A stretch of DNA of 64,000 nucleotides from NCBI GenBank assembly GCA_964390445.1, contig CAYMJJ010000005.1:1-64000 (forward strand), given 5' to 3'. The notes under the pieces were generated by a model, which saw only the letters and a program-made list of their open reading frames with translations, was not told where the DNA came from and ran no database searches. Below are positions 42,546 through 51,564 of this stretch, piece after piece. The DNA comes from Anderseniella sp964390445 (GTDB lineage: Bacteria > Pseudomonadota > Alphaproteobacteria > Rhizobiales > Aestuariivirgaceae). Both the position numbers and the translations under genes were made by a program. Within the stretch, counting starts at the first letter, position 1. Each line of letters begins with the position of its first letter.

Positions 42546-43691
42546 ATGACAGACTCAAACACCGTTCAGCCCCTGAGCGGGATCAAGGTTCTCGACTTCT
42601 CGACCCTGCTGCCAGGGCCGCTCGCCACGCTTTTTCTGGCAGAGGCCGGAGCCGATGTCGTCAAGATCGAACGGCCCGGCGATGGCGAGGAAATGCGCCA
42701 GTACGAGCCGAAGTGGGGTCGTGAGTCGGTCAACTTCGCTTTGCTCAACCGGGGCAAGCTGTCGCTGGCGCTGGATCTCAAGTCCGACAGGCACCTGGAA
42801 TTCCTGCTCCCGCTGATTGCCGAGGCGGATGTGATCGTCGAGCAATTCCGTCCCGGCGTGATGGAGCGGTTGGGCCTTCACTACGAGGCTGTCCGCCTGA
42901 TCAATCCGGGCATCATCTATTGCTCGATCACCGGATACGGCCAGTCGGGCGCCAATGCGCTGAAGGCGGGCCACGACCTCAACTACATCGGCGATGCCGG
43001 TCTGCTGGCGCTGGCCATGGGGCCGGTCGCGAACCCCACCGTGCCGCCATTGCTGGCTGCAGACATTGCCGGCGGCAGCTATCCGGCCGTGGTGAACATC
43101 CTCCTGGCACTGCTCCAGCGCAACAAGACCGGCGAGGGCACCCACATCGACATCGCCATGACAGACAACATGTTCATGCTGATGTGGTGGGCGATCGGGC
43201 AGGGACTGGTTGCCGGCTCGTGGCCCGGCAACGGTGATGCGCAACTGACCGGAGGGTCGCCGCGCTACAAGATTTATGCAACGGCGGACGGACGCCACGT
43301 GGCCGTGGCCGCGCTGGAGCAGAAGTTCTGGGAAAGTTTCTGCGATGCCATCGGTCTGGCCATGACCTTCCGCGATGACGCCGCAGACCCGGCCGCCACC
43401 ACCGACGCGGTGCGCGCGTTGATTTCCGAACATGACGCTAACCACTGGCAGCCCATCCTGGCACAGGCTGATTGCTGCTGTTCCATCGTTCGCACGTTGG
43501 CTGAGGCGATGCGCGACCTGAGTTTCCATGATCGTGGCGTTTTCGACCACACGCTGATCAACGAGGCAGGCGACACGCTGCCCGCGGCGCCGGTTTCCGT
43601 TGCGCCGCAGTTTCGCGGTGAGGTAGCGGCAGACAAATCCGCACCAGCGCTTGGCGCGCACAACGACATGCTGCTGGGCGGGACGAAGTAG
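42546..43691 (+). CDS. CaiB/BaiF family (family III) CoA-transferase
   Basis: A family III CoA-transferase or racemase of 381 residues: GIKVLDFSTLLPGPLATLFLAEAGADVVKIERP, LNRGKLSLALDLKS, EQFRPGVMERLGL, INPGIIYCSITGYGQSG and HDLNYIGDAGLL, followed by ADIAGGSYPAVVNIL. The catalytic Asp is expected in the GHDLNY region. The IKVLDFSTLLPGPLA start resembles the alpha-methylacyl-CoA racemase branch. Its divergent position to the malyl-CoA lyase suggests it supplies or recycles CoA esters of a dicarboxylic acid (for example mesaconate or citramalate), but that is inference; it does not look like Chloroflexus Mct. I use ATG 42546. Confidence 0.9.
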   Translation: MTDSNTVQPLSGIKVLDFSTLLPGPLATLFLAEAGADVVKIERPGDGEEMRQYEPKWGRESVNFALLNRGKLSLALDLKSDRHLEFLLPLIAEADVIVEQFRPGVMERLGLHYEAVRLINPGIIYCSITGYGQSGANALKAGHDLNYIGDAGLLALAMGPVANPTVPPLLAADIAGGSYPAVVNILLALLQRNKTGEGTHIDIAMTDNMFMLMWWAIGQGLVAGSWPGNGDAQLTGGSPRYKIYATADGRHVAVAALEQKFWESFCDAIGLAMTFRDDAADPAATTDAVRALISEHDANHWQPILAQADCCCSIVRTLAEAMRDLSFHDRGVFDHTLINEAGDTLPAAPVSVAPQFRGEVAADKSAPALGAHNDMLLGGTK

Positions 43692-43782
43692 CTCACGAAC
43701 TGCGCACGGTATTGTCAGTGGCCGCGCTGGTGCTGGCGCGCTAACTGTTGCGCTAGTTCAACCCTCGAACGAGGTAACGACC

Positions 43783-44343
43783 ATGCCGACACGGCGGGCA
43801 CTCGTTGCAGCATTGGCGCTGACTGCAGCCGCAACCGTAGGCGCCAGCGTACCTGTGCAGGCGTTTTCGCTGGACAAGGTCGAGCGGAACGTTGCGGAGG
43901 ATTATCCCTCGGTTCAGCACGTACTTCCGGATGCCGTTGCCGGTGGATCGCCCGGAGGCAACGTCCTGCTGATCGATGTTCGCGAGGAAGACGAGTTCGC
44001 CGTCAGCCACCTGCCGGGTGCGCTGCGGGCTGATCCGGACATGGACCCGGACGAGTTCATGCGTGAGTTCGGCGAGAAGGTGGCCGGCAAACAGGTGCTG
44101 TTCTATTGTTCAGTGGGGGTGCGCTCGTCTGACATGGCGCAACGGGTCGGTGCGCGACTGGCGGCAGCCGGGGCCACGGGGGTCGCCAACCTGTCGGGCG
44201 GTATCTTCCGCTGGCACAACGAGCAGCGCACGCTGATGAGCGGCACCGGCCGGACCGACCTGGTTCACCCTTACAACAGCAAGTGGGGCAGGTTGATCAC
44301 CCGCCAGCCGCTAGTGAGCTACACACCAGTTCCCGGCCAGTGA
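43783..44343 (+). CDS. Exported rhodanese-domain protein
   Basis: A 186-residue protein with an N-terminal signal (MPTRRALVAALALTAAATVGA ... VQAF, cleavage near residue 29), so probably periplasmic. The rhodanese fold shows VLLIDVREEDEFAVSHLPGALRAD, and the catalytic-cysteine loop FYCSVGVRSSDMAQRV. The C-terminal part (NLSGGIFRWHNE ... HPYNSKWGRLI) matches a group of small exported rhodaneses. It may handle sulfane sulfur. ATG 43783 follows GAGGTAAC. Confidence 0.88.
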   Translation: MPTRRALVAALALTAAATVGASVPVQAFSLDKVERNVAEDYPSVQHVLPDAVAGGSPGGNVLLIDVREEDEFAVSHLPGALRADPDMDPDEFMREFGEKVAGKQVLFYCSVGVRSSDMAQRVGARLAAAGATGVANLSGGIFRWHNEQRTLMSGTGRTDLVHPYNSKWGRLITRQPLVSYTPVPGQ

Positions 44344-44358
44344 ACCACGGTCCGGACG

Positions 44359-45576
44359 TCACCCCCGCATGGCGCGCGGCAGCGGACCGGACGGATTGAG
44401 CCCTTCCAGCATCACCCGCTTGCGCAACGGCGGTATGTGCTGCAGCAGGCTCATGCCGGCAGCGCGCGCCGCGTGCAGCGGGAAGAACTCCGACATCAGC
44501 GAGCGGTTCATCGTGTCGATGACGGCCTGGCGCGGCACCACGTCGGCGCGGCGGCGGGTATCATACTGTGCCATCAGCTTTTCGCTGCCGGGGTCGTCGC
44601 CGAACCGGATCGCATCGGTGATCCCCTCTGCGGCAAAGGCCGAATCGCGAAGGCTCATGTTGAGTCCTTGCGCACCGATGGGCGGCACCACATGAGCGGC
44701 TTCGCCCACCAGCATCAGCCGACCGGCGGCGAAGGTGCGTGCGGTCAGCCCCTGCATCGGGATCACGGCAGGCGTGGAGACATCGGTGATGAGGCCCAGT
44801 TCGCCGTGCATTTCCAGCTGAAGACGCGCGGCCAGATCGTCAGGTCCCAGAGCCAGAATGCCGCCCACATCCTGTGGCCTGACCAGCCACACCAAGCTCG
44901 ACCGTTCGCCTGGCAGCGGCACCGTGGTGAACGGACCGGAGGACTTGTGAAACTCGATCGACACACCCCTGTGTGGCGTCGAATGGCTGAAACTCAGGGC
45001 CAGAGCCGACTGCTTGTAATGCCACTGGGTGGTGGTTATGCCGGCACCTGCGCGCAGCACCGACTGGCGTCCGTCAGCGGCAATGGCCACGGGCGCAGAT
45101 AGTGTCTCGCCGGTATCAAGCGTGACGTGCGCCTTGCCGGCGTGCATTCGCCAGCCGGTTGCGCTGCCGCCTGTCAGCTTGACGCCGGCGGCCACTACTG
45201 CGCCATGCAGTGCTGCGACCAGCCGGTCGAGCGGGATGTTCCAGCCGAACGGCTCTTCGCCCAGTTCGCGGCAGGAGAAGTTGATCGTGGGGGCCGAGAA
45301 CACCGAACCGGTGTCGTCGACCAGCCGCAGCGTTTCCAGCGGCGCAGAGTTGCACTTCAACTCGTTGGTCCACACGCCGATTGTCTCCAGCAGGCGGATG
45401 GCAGGCTGCATCAGGGCCACGGTGCGCCGGATTGCGTCTGAGGTTTGAGGCGGCGCCTCAACGCCCGGTGCAACCAGCGCCACGTTTGCGCCGGCCTGTG
45501 CCAGCAGGCTCGCAGCGGCAAGCCCGGCCGGGCCTGCGCCGGCCACGATGACATCAGGTGAAGGGTTAGGTTCCAT
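44359..45576 (-). CDS. UbiH/UbiF/UbiL-type FAD-dependent hydroxylase
   Basis: A 405-residue flavoprotein monooxygenase of the ubiquinone-biosynthesis family, which hydroxylates the ring of the ubiquinone precursor. The FAD-binding motif DVIVAGAGPAGLAAASLLAQAG starts at residue 8, the second FAD motif is AIAADGRQSVLR, and GRLMLVGEAAHVVPPIGAQGLNMSLRD matches the family GD motif, with GE where most members have GD. Which ring position it acts on (UbiH, UbiF or the alphaproteobacterial UbiL) cannot be fixed. It converges on the rhodanese gene. Confidence 0.9.
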   Translation of the reverse strand: MEPNPSPDVIVAGAGPAGLAAASLLAQAGANVALVAPGVEAPPQTSDAIRRTVALMQPAIRLLETIGVWTNELKCNSAPLETLRLVDDTGSVFSAPTINFSCRELGEEPFGWNIPLDRLVAALHGAVVAAGVKLTGGSATGWRMHAGKAHVTLDTGETLSAPVAIAADGRQSVLRAGAGITTTQWHYKQSALALSFSHSTPHRGVSIEFHKSSGPFTTVPLPGERSSLVWLVRPQDVGGILALGPDDLAARLQLEMHGELGLITDVSTPAVIPMQGLTARTFAAGRLMLVGEAAHVVPPIGAQGLNMSLRDSAFAAEGITDAIRFGDDPGSEKLMAQYDTRRRADVVPRQAVIDTMNRSLMSEFFPLHAARAAGMSLLQHIPPLRKRVMLEGLNPSGPLPRAMRG

Positions 45577-45632
45577 GGCCCGATATGTGCGCCATCGTGC
45601 GGCTCAATGCCAGTGGGCAAACTGATGCAGTA

Positions 45633-46247
45633 CTAGGCCGGCGGCGTGGTCGCCTGCATCGAGTCGCGCCTGGCGAACGTTTCATAGAACATCGCCAGCT
45701 TGTCGCGGCCATTGCGCCAGCCCATGTCGGCATAGCGGAAGTCGAGGTAGCCCAGCAGGCAAGCCGTGGCAATGGACCCGCAGTTGACCGATGACAGTTC
45801 GGTGGCCCAGTTGCGCTCCATGTCATCCAGACCGTGCTCGATGCGCACCTTCTGGCGGTTGATCCACTCGGGCCAACGCTTGGGCTCGGGGCGGAGGCCA
45901 GTCTCGTAGCGCAGGTTGACGGCTGAATCCATCAATCCGATAGCCAGTGACTGCAGCGTCAGCAGCCTGAACCGACGGACCGGCTCATCCGGCAGCAGTT
46001 GTTTGTCGCCAGCGTGATGACACAGGTATTCGCAGATCACCCGGCTGTCGTAGAGGGACGAGCCATGGTCGCTGACCAGCGCCGGGATGCGGCCCAGCGG
46101 GTTATCCGCCTCTACCTGCTTGTTGATCCGGTCGGGCAGGAATTCGCCCGTCGGGACTGTGTTGATCTGCCCGGCAATGCCCAGTTCGTGCGCCGTGACG
46201 GTGACCATGCGGACGAAGGGCGAGGCAGGATTGTAGTGCAGTTTCAT
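45633..46247 (-). CDS. Glutathione S-transferase family protein
   Basis: A 204-residue GST-fold protein. The thioredoxin-like N-terminal domain reads MKLHYNPASPFVRMVTVTAHELG with the catalytic Ser in SPFVR, and NPLGRIPALVSDHGSSLYDSRVICEYLC is the glutathione-binding segment with the cis-Pro and the SR motif. The C-terminal helical domain contains ACLLGYLDFRYADMGW. It would conjugate or reduce electrophiles with glutathione. It lies upstream of the UbiH-type gene on the same strand, 56 bases away. A typical ribosome site (AAAGAGA) precedes ATG 46247. Confidence 0.92.
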   Translation of the reverse strand: MKLHYNPASPFVRMVTVTAHELGIAGQINTVPTGEFLPDRINKQVEADNPLGRIPALVSDHGSSLYDSRVICEYLCHHAGDKQLLPDEPVRRFRLLTLQSLAIGLMDSAVNLRYETGLRPEPKRWPEWINRQKVRIEHGLDDMERNWATELSSVNCGSIATACLLGYLDFRYADMGWRNGRDKLAMFYETFARRDSMQATTPPA

Positions 46248-46425
46248 GGTGCATCTCTTTCTGGAGTGTCATCAGCTTGCGACATTAGTAACCGAGGACA
46301 AGCATCCGCGCCAAACAAAAGCGGGTGACGTTCAGGCTGTTTTCGCTGGACGCCTCACAATCCAACAGGTCAAATCAGCGCCAGCCCGCCAGGCGGGTGA
46401 AACTTGACTTAGCTAGGAGGCTACA

Positions 46426-46869
46426 ATGGGCATTTGGGATTTCGTGAAGAGCGCCGGCAAGGCGCTGGGCATCGGCAAGGCAGACACCCCGCCGACCGCT
46501 GAAGAGTTGAAAAAGGAGCTGGATTCCTACAACCTCGGCACCGAAAACGTGAAGGTTGAAATCCAGGGTGACAAGGCCATCGTGACCGGCGACGTGGCGG
46601 ACCAGTCGGTGCTGGAAAAGGCCATCATCGCCGTCGGCAATACGCTTGGCGTGTCCAAGGTTGAAAGCAACCTGGTGGCACCCGACCAGAAGGACCCGGT
46701 CTTCCACACGGTGAAGAAGGGCGACAACCTGTGGAAGATCGCCGAGAAGCATTATGGCAAGGGCAAGGGGCCGAAGTACACGGTCATCTTCGAAGCCAAC
46801 AAGCCGATGCTGTCCGACCCGGACAAGATCTATCCCGGCCAGGTGCTGCGCATTCCCGACCTGGGCTGA
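46426..46869 (+). CDS. BON-LysM peptidoglycan/potassium-binding protein (YgaU/Kbp type)
   Basis: A 147-residue protein combining a BON domain (residues 25-85: LKKELDSYNLGTENVKVEIQGDKAIVTGDVADQ) with a C-terminal LysM domain (FHTVKKGDNLWKIAEKHYGKG ... IYPGQVLRIP). The start MGIWDFVKSAGKALG is typical of YgaU/Kbp, which in E. coli binds potassium and has no signal peptide. TAGGAGG lies 6 bases before ATG 46426. CCCGCC-A-GGCGGG (46385-46397) in the promoter area is a short palindrome. A strong bidirectional terminator follows. Confidence 0.93.
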   Translation: MGIWDFVKSAGKALGIGKADTPPTAEELKKELDSYNLGTENVKVEIQGDKAIVTGDVADQSVLEKAIIAVGNTLGVSKVESNLVAPDQKDPVFHTVKKGDNLWKIAEKHYGKGKGPKYTVIFEANKPMLSDPDKIYPGQVLRIPDLG

Positions 46870-46889
46870 CGCTTCTCACCAATAAACAA

Positions 46890-46917
46890 AAAACCCCGGC
46901 GAACCTGCCGGGGTTTT
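46890..46917. terminator. Bidirectional intrinsic terminator
   Basis: AAAACCCCGGC (46890-46900) and GCCGGGGTTTT (46907-46917) form a perfect 11-bp stem with a 6-base loop. A-rich and T-rich flanks occur on both sides, so it can stop transcription of the LysM gene from the left and of the YccF gene from the right. Confidence 0.95.
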
Positions 46918-46940
46918 CATTTGCGAAGGTTGTGCGTTTG

Positions 46941-47405
46941 TCAGCTGGCGTTGCGCAGGCTGTCGACGCGGGTGCGGGCGGAGCTACGCAAGGCTTCATC
47001 CACGACCTCGATGCTTTCGACAGTCTTGCCGACCGGGAAAAGCGACGCGCCGGCCAGCTTGACGTGGGCCCAGGCGAACGGAATGCCGATGATGGTCACC
47101 GCGTTGGCAACGGCAAAGGTCAGGTGCATCACCGCCAGCCACCAGCCGGCCAGCACGAACCAGACGACGTTGCCGATCATGCCGAGGCTGCCGGTGCCGA
47201 TGTCTTCGCGGCCATAAAGCTCGTCCCGGGCAATCACGTCGCGCCCGAACGGCCACAAGGTGTAGTTTGCCAGCATGAAGCACGAACGCGCCCATGGCAG
47301 GCCGACAATGGTGATTGCGGCCAGAATGCCGACGAGGAACCACGCAATCGCCGACCAGATGCCGCCGAGTACCAGCCAGAGAATGTTGAGGATCAGTCGA
47401 ACCAT
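46941..47405 (-). CDS. yccF: YccF family inner-membrane protein
   Basis: A 154-residue integral-membrane protein of the YccF (DUF307) family. It has the duplicated motif ILWLVLGGIWSAIAWFLVGILAAITIVGLPWA and VVWFVLAGWWLAVMHLTFAVANAVTIIGIPFAWAHVKLA, typical of the family, with two paired hydrophobic hairpins. The function is unknown. I choose ATG 47405 (MVRLILNIL), which follows GGGGGAG by 8 bases, over the GTG at 47414 that would touch this site. It shares the bidirectional terminator with the LysM gene. Confidence 0.9.
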   Translation of the reverse strand: MVRLILNILWLVLGGIWSAIAWFLVGILAAITIVGLPWARSCFMLANYTLWPFGRDVIARDELYGREDIGTGSLGMIGNVVWFVLAGWWLAVMHLTFAVANAVTIIGIPFAWAHVKLAGASLFPVGKTVESIEVVDEALRSSARTRVDSLRNAS

Positions 47406-47528
47406 GTTTTGCACTCCCCCACAATGTTAAGGTGCTTAACATATAGGAACCCAGGGAGCCGGTTTCCAGTGGGTCCGGAATTGCAGCGGCAACAAACGAG
47501 TGCCGGTTCAGTTATCGCAACTGCCCAT

Positions 47529-48041
47529 TCACGCTAACAGGCCGCCGCCGGTGGAAATTTGCGCGCGGATCATGGCCAGCGCCATGCCGACGGACGCGTG
47601 TCGGATTTCGTCGCGGCCGAGATTGCCATATTCCATCCGGACGTGATGGGTGAGCTTTTCCTTGCCGGCACAGGCGAAGTGTACCAGCCCGACCGGCTTG
47701 TCTCTTGAACCGCCGCCCGGGCCGGCGATACCGGTGACCGATACGGCAATGTTGGCGCGGGAGTTGCGCAGCGCACCTTCGGCCATCTCGCGCGCCACCT
47801 GTTCCGATACCGCGCCATACTGCTCGATCATTCCCATCGGCACCCCCAGCATTTCGGTCTTGGCCTCGTTGGAGTAGGTCACGAAACCGCGCTCCACCAT
47901 GGCGGACGAGCCTGCAATGCAGGTCAGCAGCCCTGCGACCAGACCGCCGGTGCAGCTTTCCGCCGTTGCCACCATCAGCCCGCCGTCACGCAGCATGTCG
48001 AGCGTGTCCTTGGCTTCGATGATCAGCTGGCGGTCGAACAT
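47529..48041 (-). CDS. cinA: CinA C-terminal domain protein / NMN amidohydrolase PncC
   Basis: A 170-residue stand-alone CinA C-terminal domain (PncC). It deamidates nicotinamide mononucleotide and so recycles pyridine nucleotides. Recognisable motifs are TAESCTGGLVAGLLT, ERGFVTYSNEAKTEMLGV, AVSVTGIAGPGGGSRDKPVGLVHFA. The N-terminal MoaB-like domain of full CinA is absent. The gene starts 3 bases after the stop of ispDF, so the two are cotranscribed, an arrangement common in Rhizobiales. Confidence 0.93.
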   Translation of the reverse strand: MFDRQLIIEAKDTLDMLRDGGLMVATAESCTGGLVAGLLTCIAGSSAMVERGFVTYSNEAKTEMLGVPMGMIEQYGAVSEQVAREMAEGALRNSRANIAVSVTGIAGPGGGSRDKPVGLVHFACAGKEKLTHHVRMEYGNLGRDEIRHASVGMALAMIRAQISTGGGLLA

Positions 48042-48044
48042 TGG

Positions 48045-49217
48045 TTACTCCGGCAGGCGAATTGTTGCAGTGGCAGCAGCGGCGATGCCTTCCTCGCGGC
48101 CGGTGAAGCCCAACCATTCGGTCGTCGTGGCCTTCACCGATACCCGGCCCACGTCGATGCTGATGATTTTCGCCACGCTTTCGCGCATCGCATCAACGTG
48201 CGGGCGCATCTTTGGTGCCTGGCAAATCAGCGTCAGGTCGACATGCGAGATGATGCCGCCGCGATCACGCACCATCTTTGCGGCGTGGTCGAGGAAAATC
48301 CACGATTCAGCGCCCTTCCACTGCGGATCTGTCGGCGGGAAGTGCTTGCCGATGTCGCCTTCGCACAGGGCGCCGTAGATGGCGTCTGTGATGGTGTGCA
48401 GGCCCACGTCGGCATCGGAGTGACCTTTCAGCTTCTTTGTATGCGGGATCTTCACGCCGCACAGGATGACATGGTCGCCGTCTTCAAAGGCATGCACGTC
48501 ATAGCCGTGGCCAACACGGATATCGGTGAGCATGGAGTGCGCTCCGTGGTTCAGCCGCGCTTCTGCCTCGTGCAGGTCGGCGGCGGTGGTGATCTTCCTG
48601 TTTTCCGGGGTGCCGGCAACGATGGCAACATCAAGCCCCGCCCACTCGGCGATGGAGGCATCGTCGGTGAAGTCGGACCGGCCGGACGCGGCGGCGGCCT
48701 TGTGTGCCGCGATAATATCCGACGTGCGAAAGCCTTGCGGCGTTTGTGCGGCCCACAGGCCCGCCCGGTCAACCGTTGCGATGATGATGCCATTGCTGGC
48801 GCGTTTCAGCGTGTCGGCTACGGCAAGGGCAGGAATGGCGGCGGGGCCTTCGTCAAGGGCGTCAATAACAGCAGAAATAGTGGCGTGATCGACGAACGGG
48901 CGCGCTGCGTCGTGGATCAGCACCTTGGCCGGGTTTGACGCTGCCACCGCCTGCAACCCATGCCACACCGATGCCTGCCGGGTTGCCCCGCCTTGAACCG
49001 GGTCCGGCAGGGTCAGGCCGGCCACGGCTTCATCATACAGCGGGCGGTGTCCGTCGCCGATGACGGTCTGGATCGTTGTCACATTTTCATGCGACAGAAA
49101 CACCTCAAGCGTGTGCCGCAGCACCTGCCTGCCACCAATGTGCTGGTACTGCTTTGGTACGTCGCCGCCAACCCGAAGGCCCGCACCCGCGGCAACGATG
49201 ATGACGGCGACTGTCAT
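48045..49217 (-). CDS. ispDF: Bifunctional IspD-IspF enzyme of the MEP isoprenoid pathway
   Basis: A 390-residue fusion. Residues 1-225 are the IspD cytidylyltransferase (VAAGAGLRVGGDVPKQYQHIGG, VLIHDAARPFV) that makes CDP-methylerythritol. Residues 230-390 are IspF (RVGHGYDVHAFEDGDHVILCGV, LKGHSDADVGLHTITDAI, FPPTDPQWKGAES) that cyclises it to MEcPP, with metal-binding Asp and His in GHGYDVH. The fusion is characteristic of alphaproteobacteria and a few other lineages. ATG 49217 is the family start; the long upstream reading frame is not. It is divergent from dusB. Confidence 0.97.
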   Translation of the reverse strand: MTVAVIIVAAGAGLRVGGDVPKQYQHIGGRQVLRHTLEVFLSHENVTTIQTVIGDGHRPLYDEAVAGLTLPDPVQGGATRQASVWHGLQAVAASNPAKVLIHDAARPFVDHATISAVIDALDEGPAAIPALAVADTLKRASNGIIIATVDRAGLWAAQTPQGFRTSDIIAAHKAAAASGRSDFTDDASIAEWAGLDVAIVAGTPENRKITTAADLHEAEARLNHGAHSMLTDIRVGHGYDVHAFEDGDHVILCGVKIPHTKKLKGHSDADVGLHTITDAIYGALCEGDIGKHFPPTDPQWKGAESWIFLDHAAKMVRDRGGIISHVDLTLICQAPKMRPHVDAMRESVAKIISIDVGRVSVKATTTEWLGFTGREEGIAAAATATIRLPE

Positions 49218-49408
49218 GGCGGAAAGGTTCCTGGGCAGGTTGTGCGGCGGCGCGGCCGGGCATGCAGTTGACGGGTGGCGATGCTCTATCAGGGACCGGG
49301 GCAACAGGGCAAGGGTCTGGCAACGCTGGCTGCAAATGCCATGTTGCATTGCAACAAGTTCCTGCTACAGTGCCTCAAAATTATCCCTTTATCGAAAGTG
49401 CCGAATTT

Positions 49409-50431
49409 ATGGGCATATCAATTGGCCAGCATGTGACTCGCAACCGCGTGTTTCTGGCGCCGATGTCCGGTGTAACCGACGAACCTTTCCGGGTTTGCGC
49501 GCATATGCACGGGGCAGGCCTTGTGGTGTCTGAAATGGTGGCCAGCGACGCACTGGTGAATGCACGCCCTGACATGGTGCGGCGCGCCACGGGTGCGGGC
49601 AGGGTGTCGCCGTTTGTGCTGCAGCTTGCAGGCCGTGAGCCGGAATGGATGGCGCGGGGGACAGAGATTGCCCAGCGCATCGGGGCCGACATCATCGACA
49701 TCAACATGGGCTGTCCCGCCCGTGAAGTTGCAGGAAAGCTGTCAGGCTCTGCGCTGATGCGTGACCTGGACCATGCCGCCACGCTGATCGATGCCACGGT
49801 CAAGGCCAGTTCCGTGCCGGTAACGCTGAAAATGCGGCTTGGCTGGGACCATGATTGCCTCAACGCTCCTGACCTGGCCCGCAGGGCACAAGACCTCGGC
49901 GTGGCGCTGGTGACGGTGCATGGCCGCACCCGCAACCAGTTCTACAAGGGCAGGGCGGATTGGACCGCGATACGCGCTGTCCGGGACGCCATCACCATTC
50001 CATTGATCGCCAATGGCGATGCCTCGTCAATCGATGATGTGCGCGCCATGCTGCAGCTTTCCGGCGCGGATGGCGTGATGATCGGGCGTGGTGCCTATGG
50101 CCGGCCCTGGTGGCCGGGCGTGCTGGCAGACCAGCTTGATGCAGGCTCCGGACGCAATGAACCGCAGATTGAAGAACAGACCGCTATCATCCTGGCCCAC
50201 AATGACGCGATCATTGCGCATTATGGCGATGTCCACGGGGTGAAGATCGCCCGCAAGCACATCGGCTGGGCCATTGATCGCTGGCTGGATGCCGGATTCC
50301 TTGACGCTGACGAGGCCAAAACCTGGCGCATGTCGCTGCTGCGCAATCCGGTTGCAACCGAAGTGCGCTGCGGCCTGCAGCGGCTTGCCGGCAGGCTTTG
50401 CCAGCCTTCGCAAGGGCGGGTTGCCGCATGA
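49409..50431 (+). CDS. dusB: tRNA-dihydrouridine synthase
   Basis: A flavin-dependent tRNA-dihydrouridine synthase of the DusB/NifR3 group, 340 residues. The motifs are VFLAPMSGVTDEPFR, VSEMVASDALV, IDINMGCPAREV with the catalytic Cys, LKMRLGW, VTVHGRTRNQFYKG and ADGVMIGRGAYGRPW. The gene was called nifR3 in Rhodobacter and lies upstream of ntrB in many alphaproteobacteria, as here. Its stop overlaps the ntrB start (ATGA). ATG 49409 (MGISIGQHVTRNRVFLAPM) is used; the upstream in-frame ATG at 49262 would add 49 non-conserved residues. Confidence 0.95.
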   Translation: MGISIGQHVTRNRVFLAPMSGVTDEPFRVCAHMHGAGLVVSEMVASDALVNARPDMVRRATGAGRVSPFVLQLAGREPEWMARGTEIAQRIGADIIDINMGCPAREVAGKLSGSALMRDLDHAATLIDATVKASSVPVTLKMRLGWDHDCLNAPDLARRAQDLGVALVTVHGRTRNQFYKGRADWTAIRAVRDAITIPLIANGDASSIDDVRAMLQLSGADGVMIGRGAYGRPWWPGVLADQLDAGSGRNEPQIEEQTAIILAHNDAIIAHYGDVHGVKIARKHIGWAIDRWLDAGFLDADEAKTWRMSLLRNPVATEVRCGLQRLAGRLCQPSQGRVAA

Positions 50432-51564
50432 CCAAGCCTGTTGCTGATCAACCCCTTACCGGAAACCTGGCGATACCCGCATCACTGCTGATGCAGTCGC
50501 TGCCCAGCCCGCTCATCGCCATCGATGAAGGCGGCCACGTCATCGAGGCCAATGCAGCGGCTGAGGAATTCTTTTCCCTCAGCCGGACCACCTTGAAGCG
50601 CATGGGTCTGGTTGACCTGGCTCCGTTCTCCAGCCCGCTGTTCAGCGCAGTGGAACGGCTGCGCAGCACCGGAACCACGCTGGCCGAGTACGGCATCAAG
50701 CTGGGTACACCACGCTCTGGCGGCGAACGCACCGTGGACATCCTCGCCGGCACCGTGCCGGAGCTGCCCGGTGCCATGGTGCTGCTCATCCTTGAGCGCT
50801 CCGTCGCGCAGGCCTTCGACCGCCAGTTCAACAACCTGCAGGCCGCACGCTCGGTCTCCGGCATGGCGTCCATGCTGGCGCACGAGATCAAGAACCCGCT
50901 GTCCGGCATCCGCGGTGCAGCCCAGTTGCTCGAAACCGTTGCGGCACCGGAAGATCGCGAGCTTACCCGGTTGATCTGCACCGAAACCGACCGCATCCGA
51001 TCGCTGGTCGATCAGATGGAAGTGTTTTCCGACGAGCGCCTGCCGGTGATGGAACCGCTCAACGTGCACACCGTGCTGGAGCACGTGCGCCGCCTGGCCA
51101 CCAGTGGCTTTGCTGCCGGCATCGAGTTCACTGAACTGTATGACCCGTCGCTGCCACCGGTTCAGGGCAACCGCGACCAGCTTGTGCAGGTGTTCCTGAA
51201 CCTTGTGAAGAACGCCGCAGAAGCTATTGAAAAAACTGATTCAAACGGCAAGATTACACTGTCGTCTGCTTACCGGCCCGGCATCCGGATGCAGGTTCAA
51301 GGCTCCGACAAGGCGATCTCGCTGCCGCTGGAAATCAGCGTGCGCGACAACGGCCCCGGCATTCCTGATGACATGATGGGCAGCCTGTTCGACCCGTTCG
51401 TGACCTCCAAGGACAGCGGCCGCGGACTGGGACTGGCGCTGGTGGCCAAGCTGGTCCGCGATCATGGCGGTGTGGTGGACGCGGCCAACCTTGGCGAAGG
51501 CACCATTTTCCGCGTCCTGCTGCCCCTTTCAACACGCACATCAACAGATGGATCTGACACATGA
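50428..51564 (+). CDS. ntrB: Nitrogen regulation sensor kinase NtrB
   Basis: NtrB phosphorylates NtrC under nitrogen limitation and is itself controlled by PII proteins. An N-terminal PAS-like domain (SPLIAIDEGGHVIEANAAAEEFFSLSR) is followed by the HisKA box MLAHEIKNPLSGIRGAAQLLE with the phospho-accepting His and a HATPase domain (DQLVQVFLNLVKNAAEAIE; VRDNGPGIPDDM; GRGLGLALV). No membrane segments are seen, consistent with a cytosolic kinase. The length is 378. The ATGA overlaps with both dusB and ntrC show a tightly coupled operon dusB-ntrB-ntrC. Confidence 0.97.
   Translation: MTKPVADQPLTGNLAIPASLLMQSLPSPLIAIDEGGHVIEANAAAEEFFSLSRTTLKRMGLVDLAPFSSPLFSAVERLRSTGTTLAEYGIKLGTPRSGGERTVDILAGTVPELPGAMVLLILERSVAQAFDRQFNNLQAARSVSGMASMLAHEIKNPLSGIRGAAQLLETVAAPEDRELTRLICTETDRIRSLVDQMEVFSDERLPVMEPLNVHTVLEHVRRLATSGFAAGIEFTELYDPSLPPVQGNRDQLVQVFLNLVKNAAEAIEKTDSNGKITLSSAYRPGIRMQVQGSDKAISLPLEISVRDNGPGIPDDMMGSLFDPFVTSKDSGRGLGLALVAKLVRDHGGVVDAANLGEGTIFRVLLPLSTRTSTDGSDT

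Noticed and set aside
42546..43691. Assignment of the CoA-transferase as mesaconyl-CoA C1-C4 transferase (Mct)
   Set aside because: The start of the protein does not resemble the Chloroflexus Mct sequence I recall; only the general CaiB family is supported.
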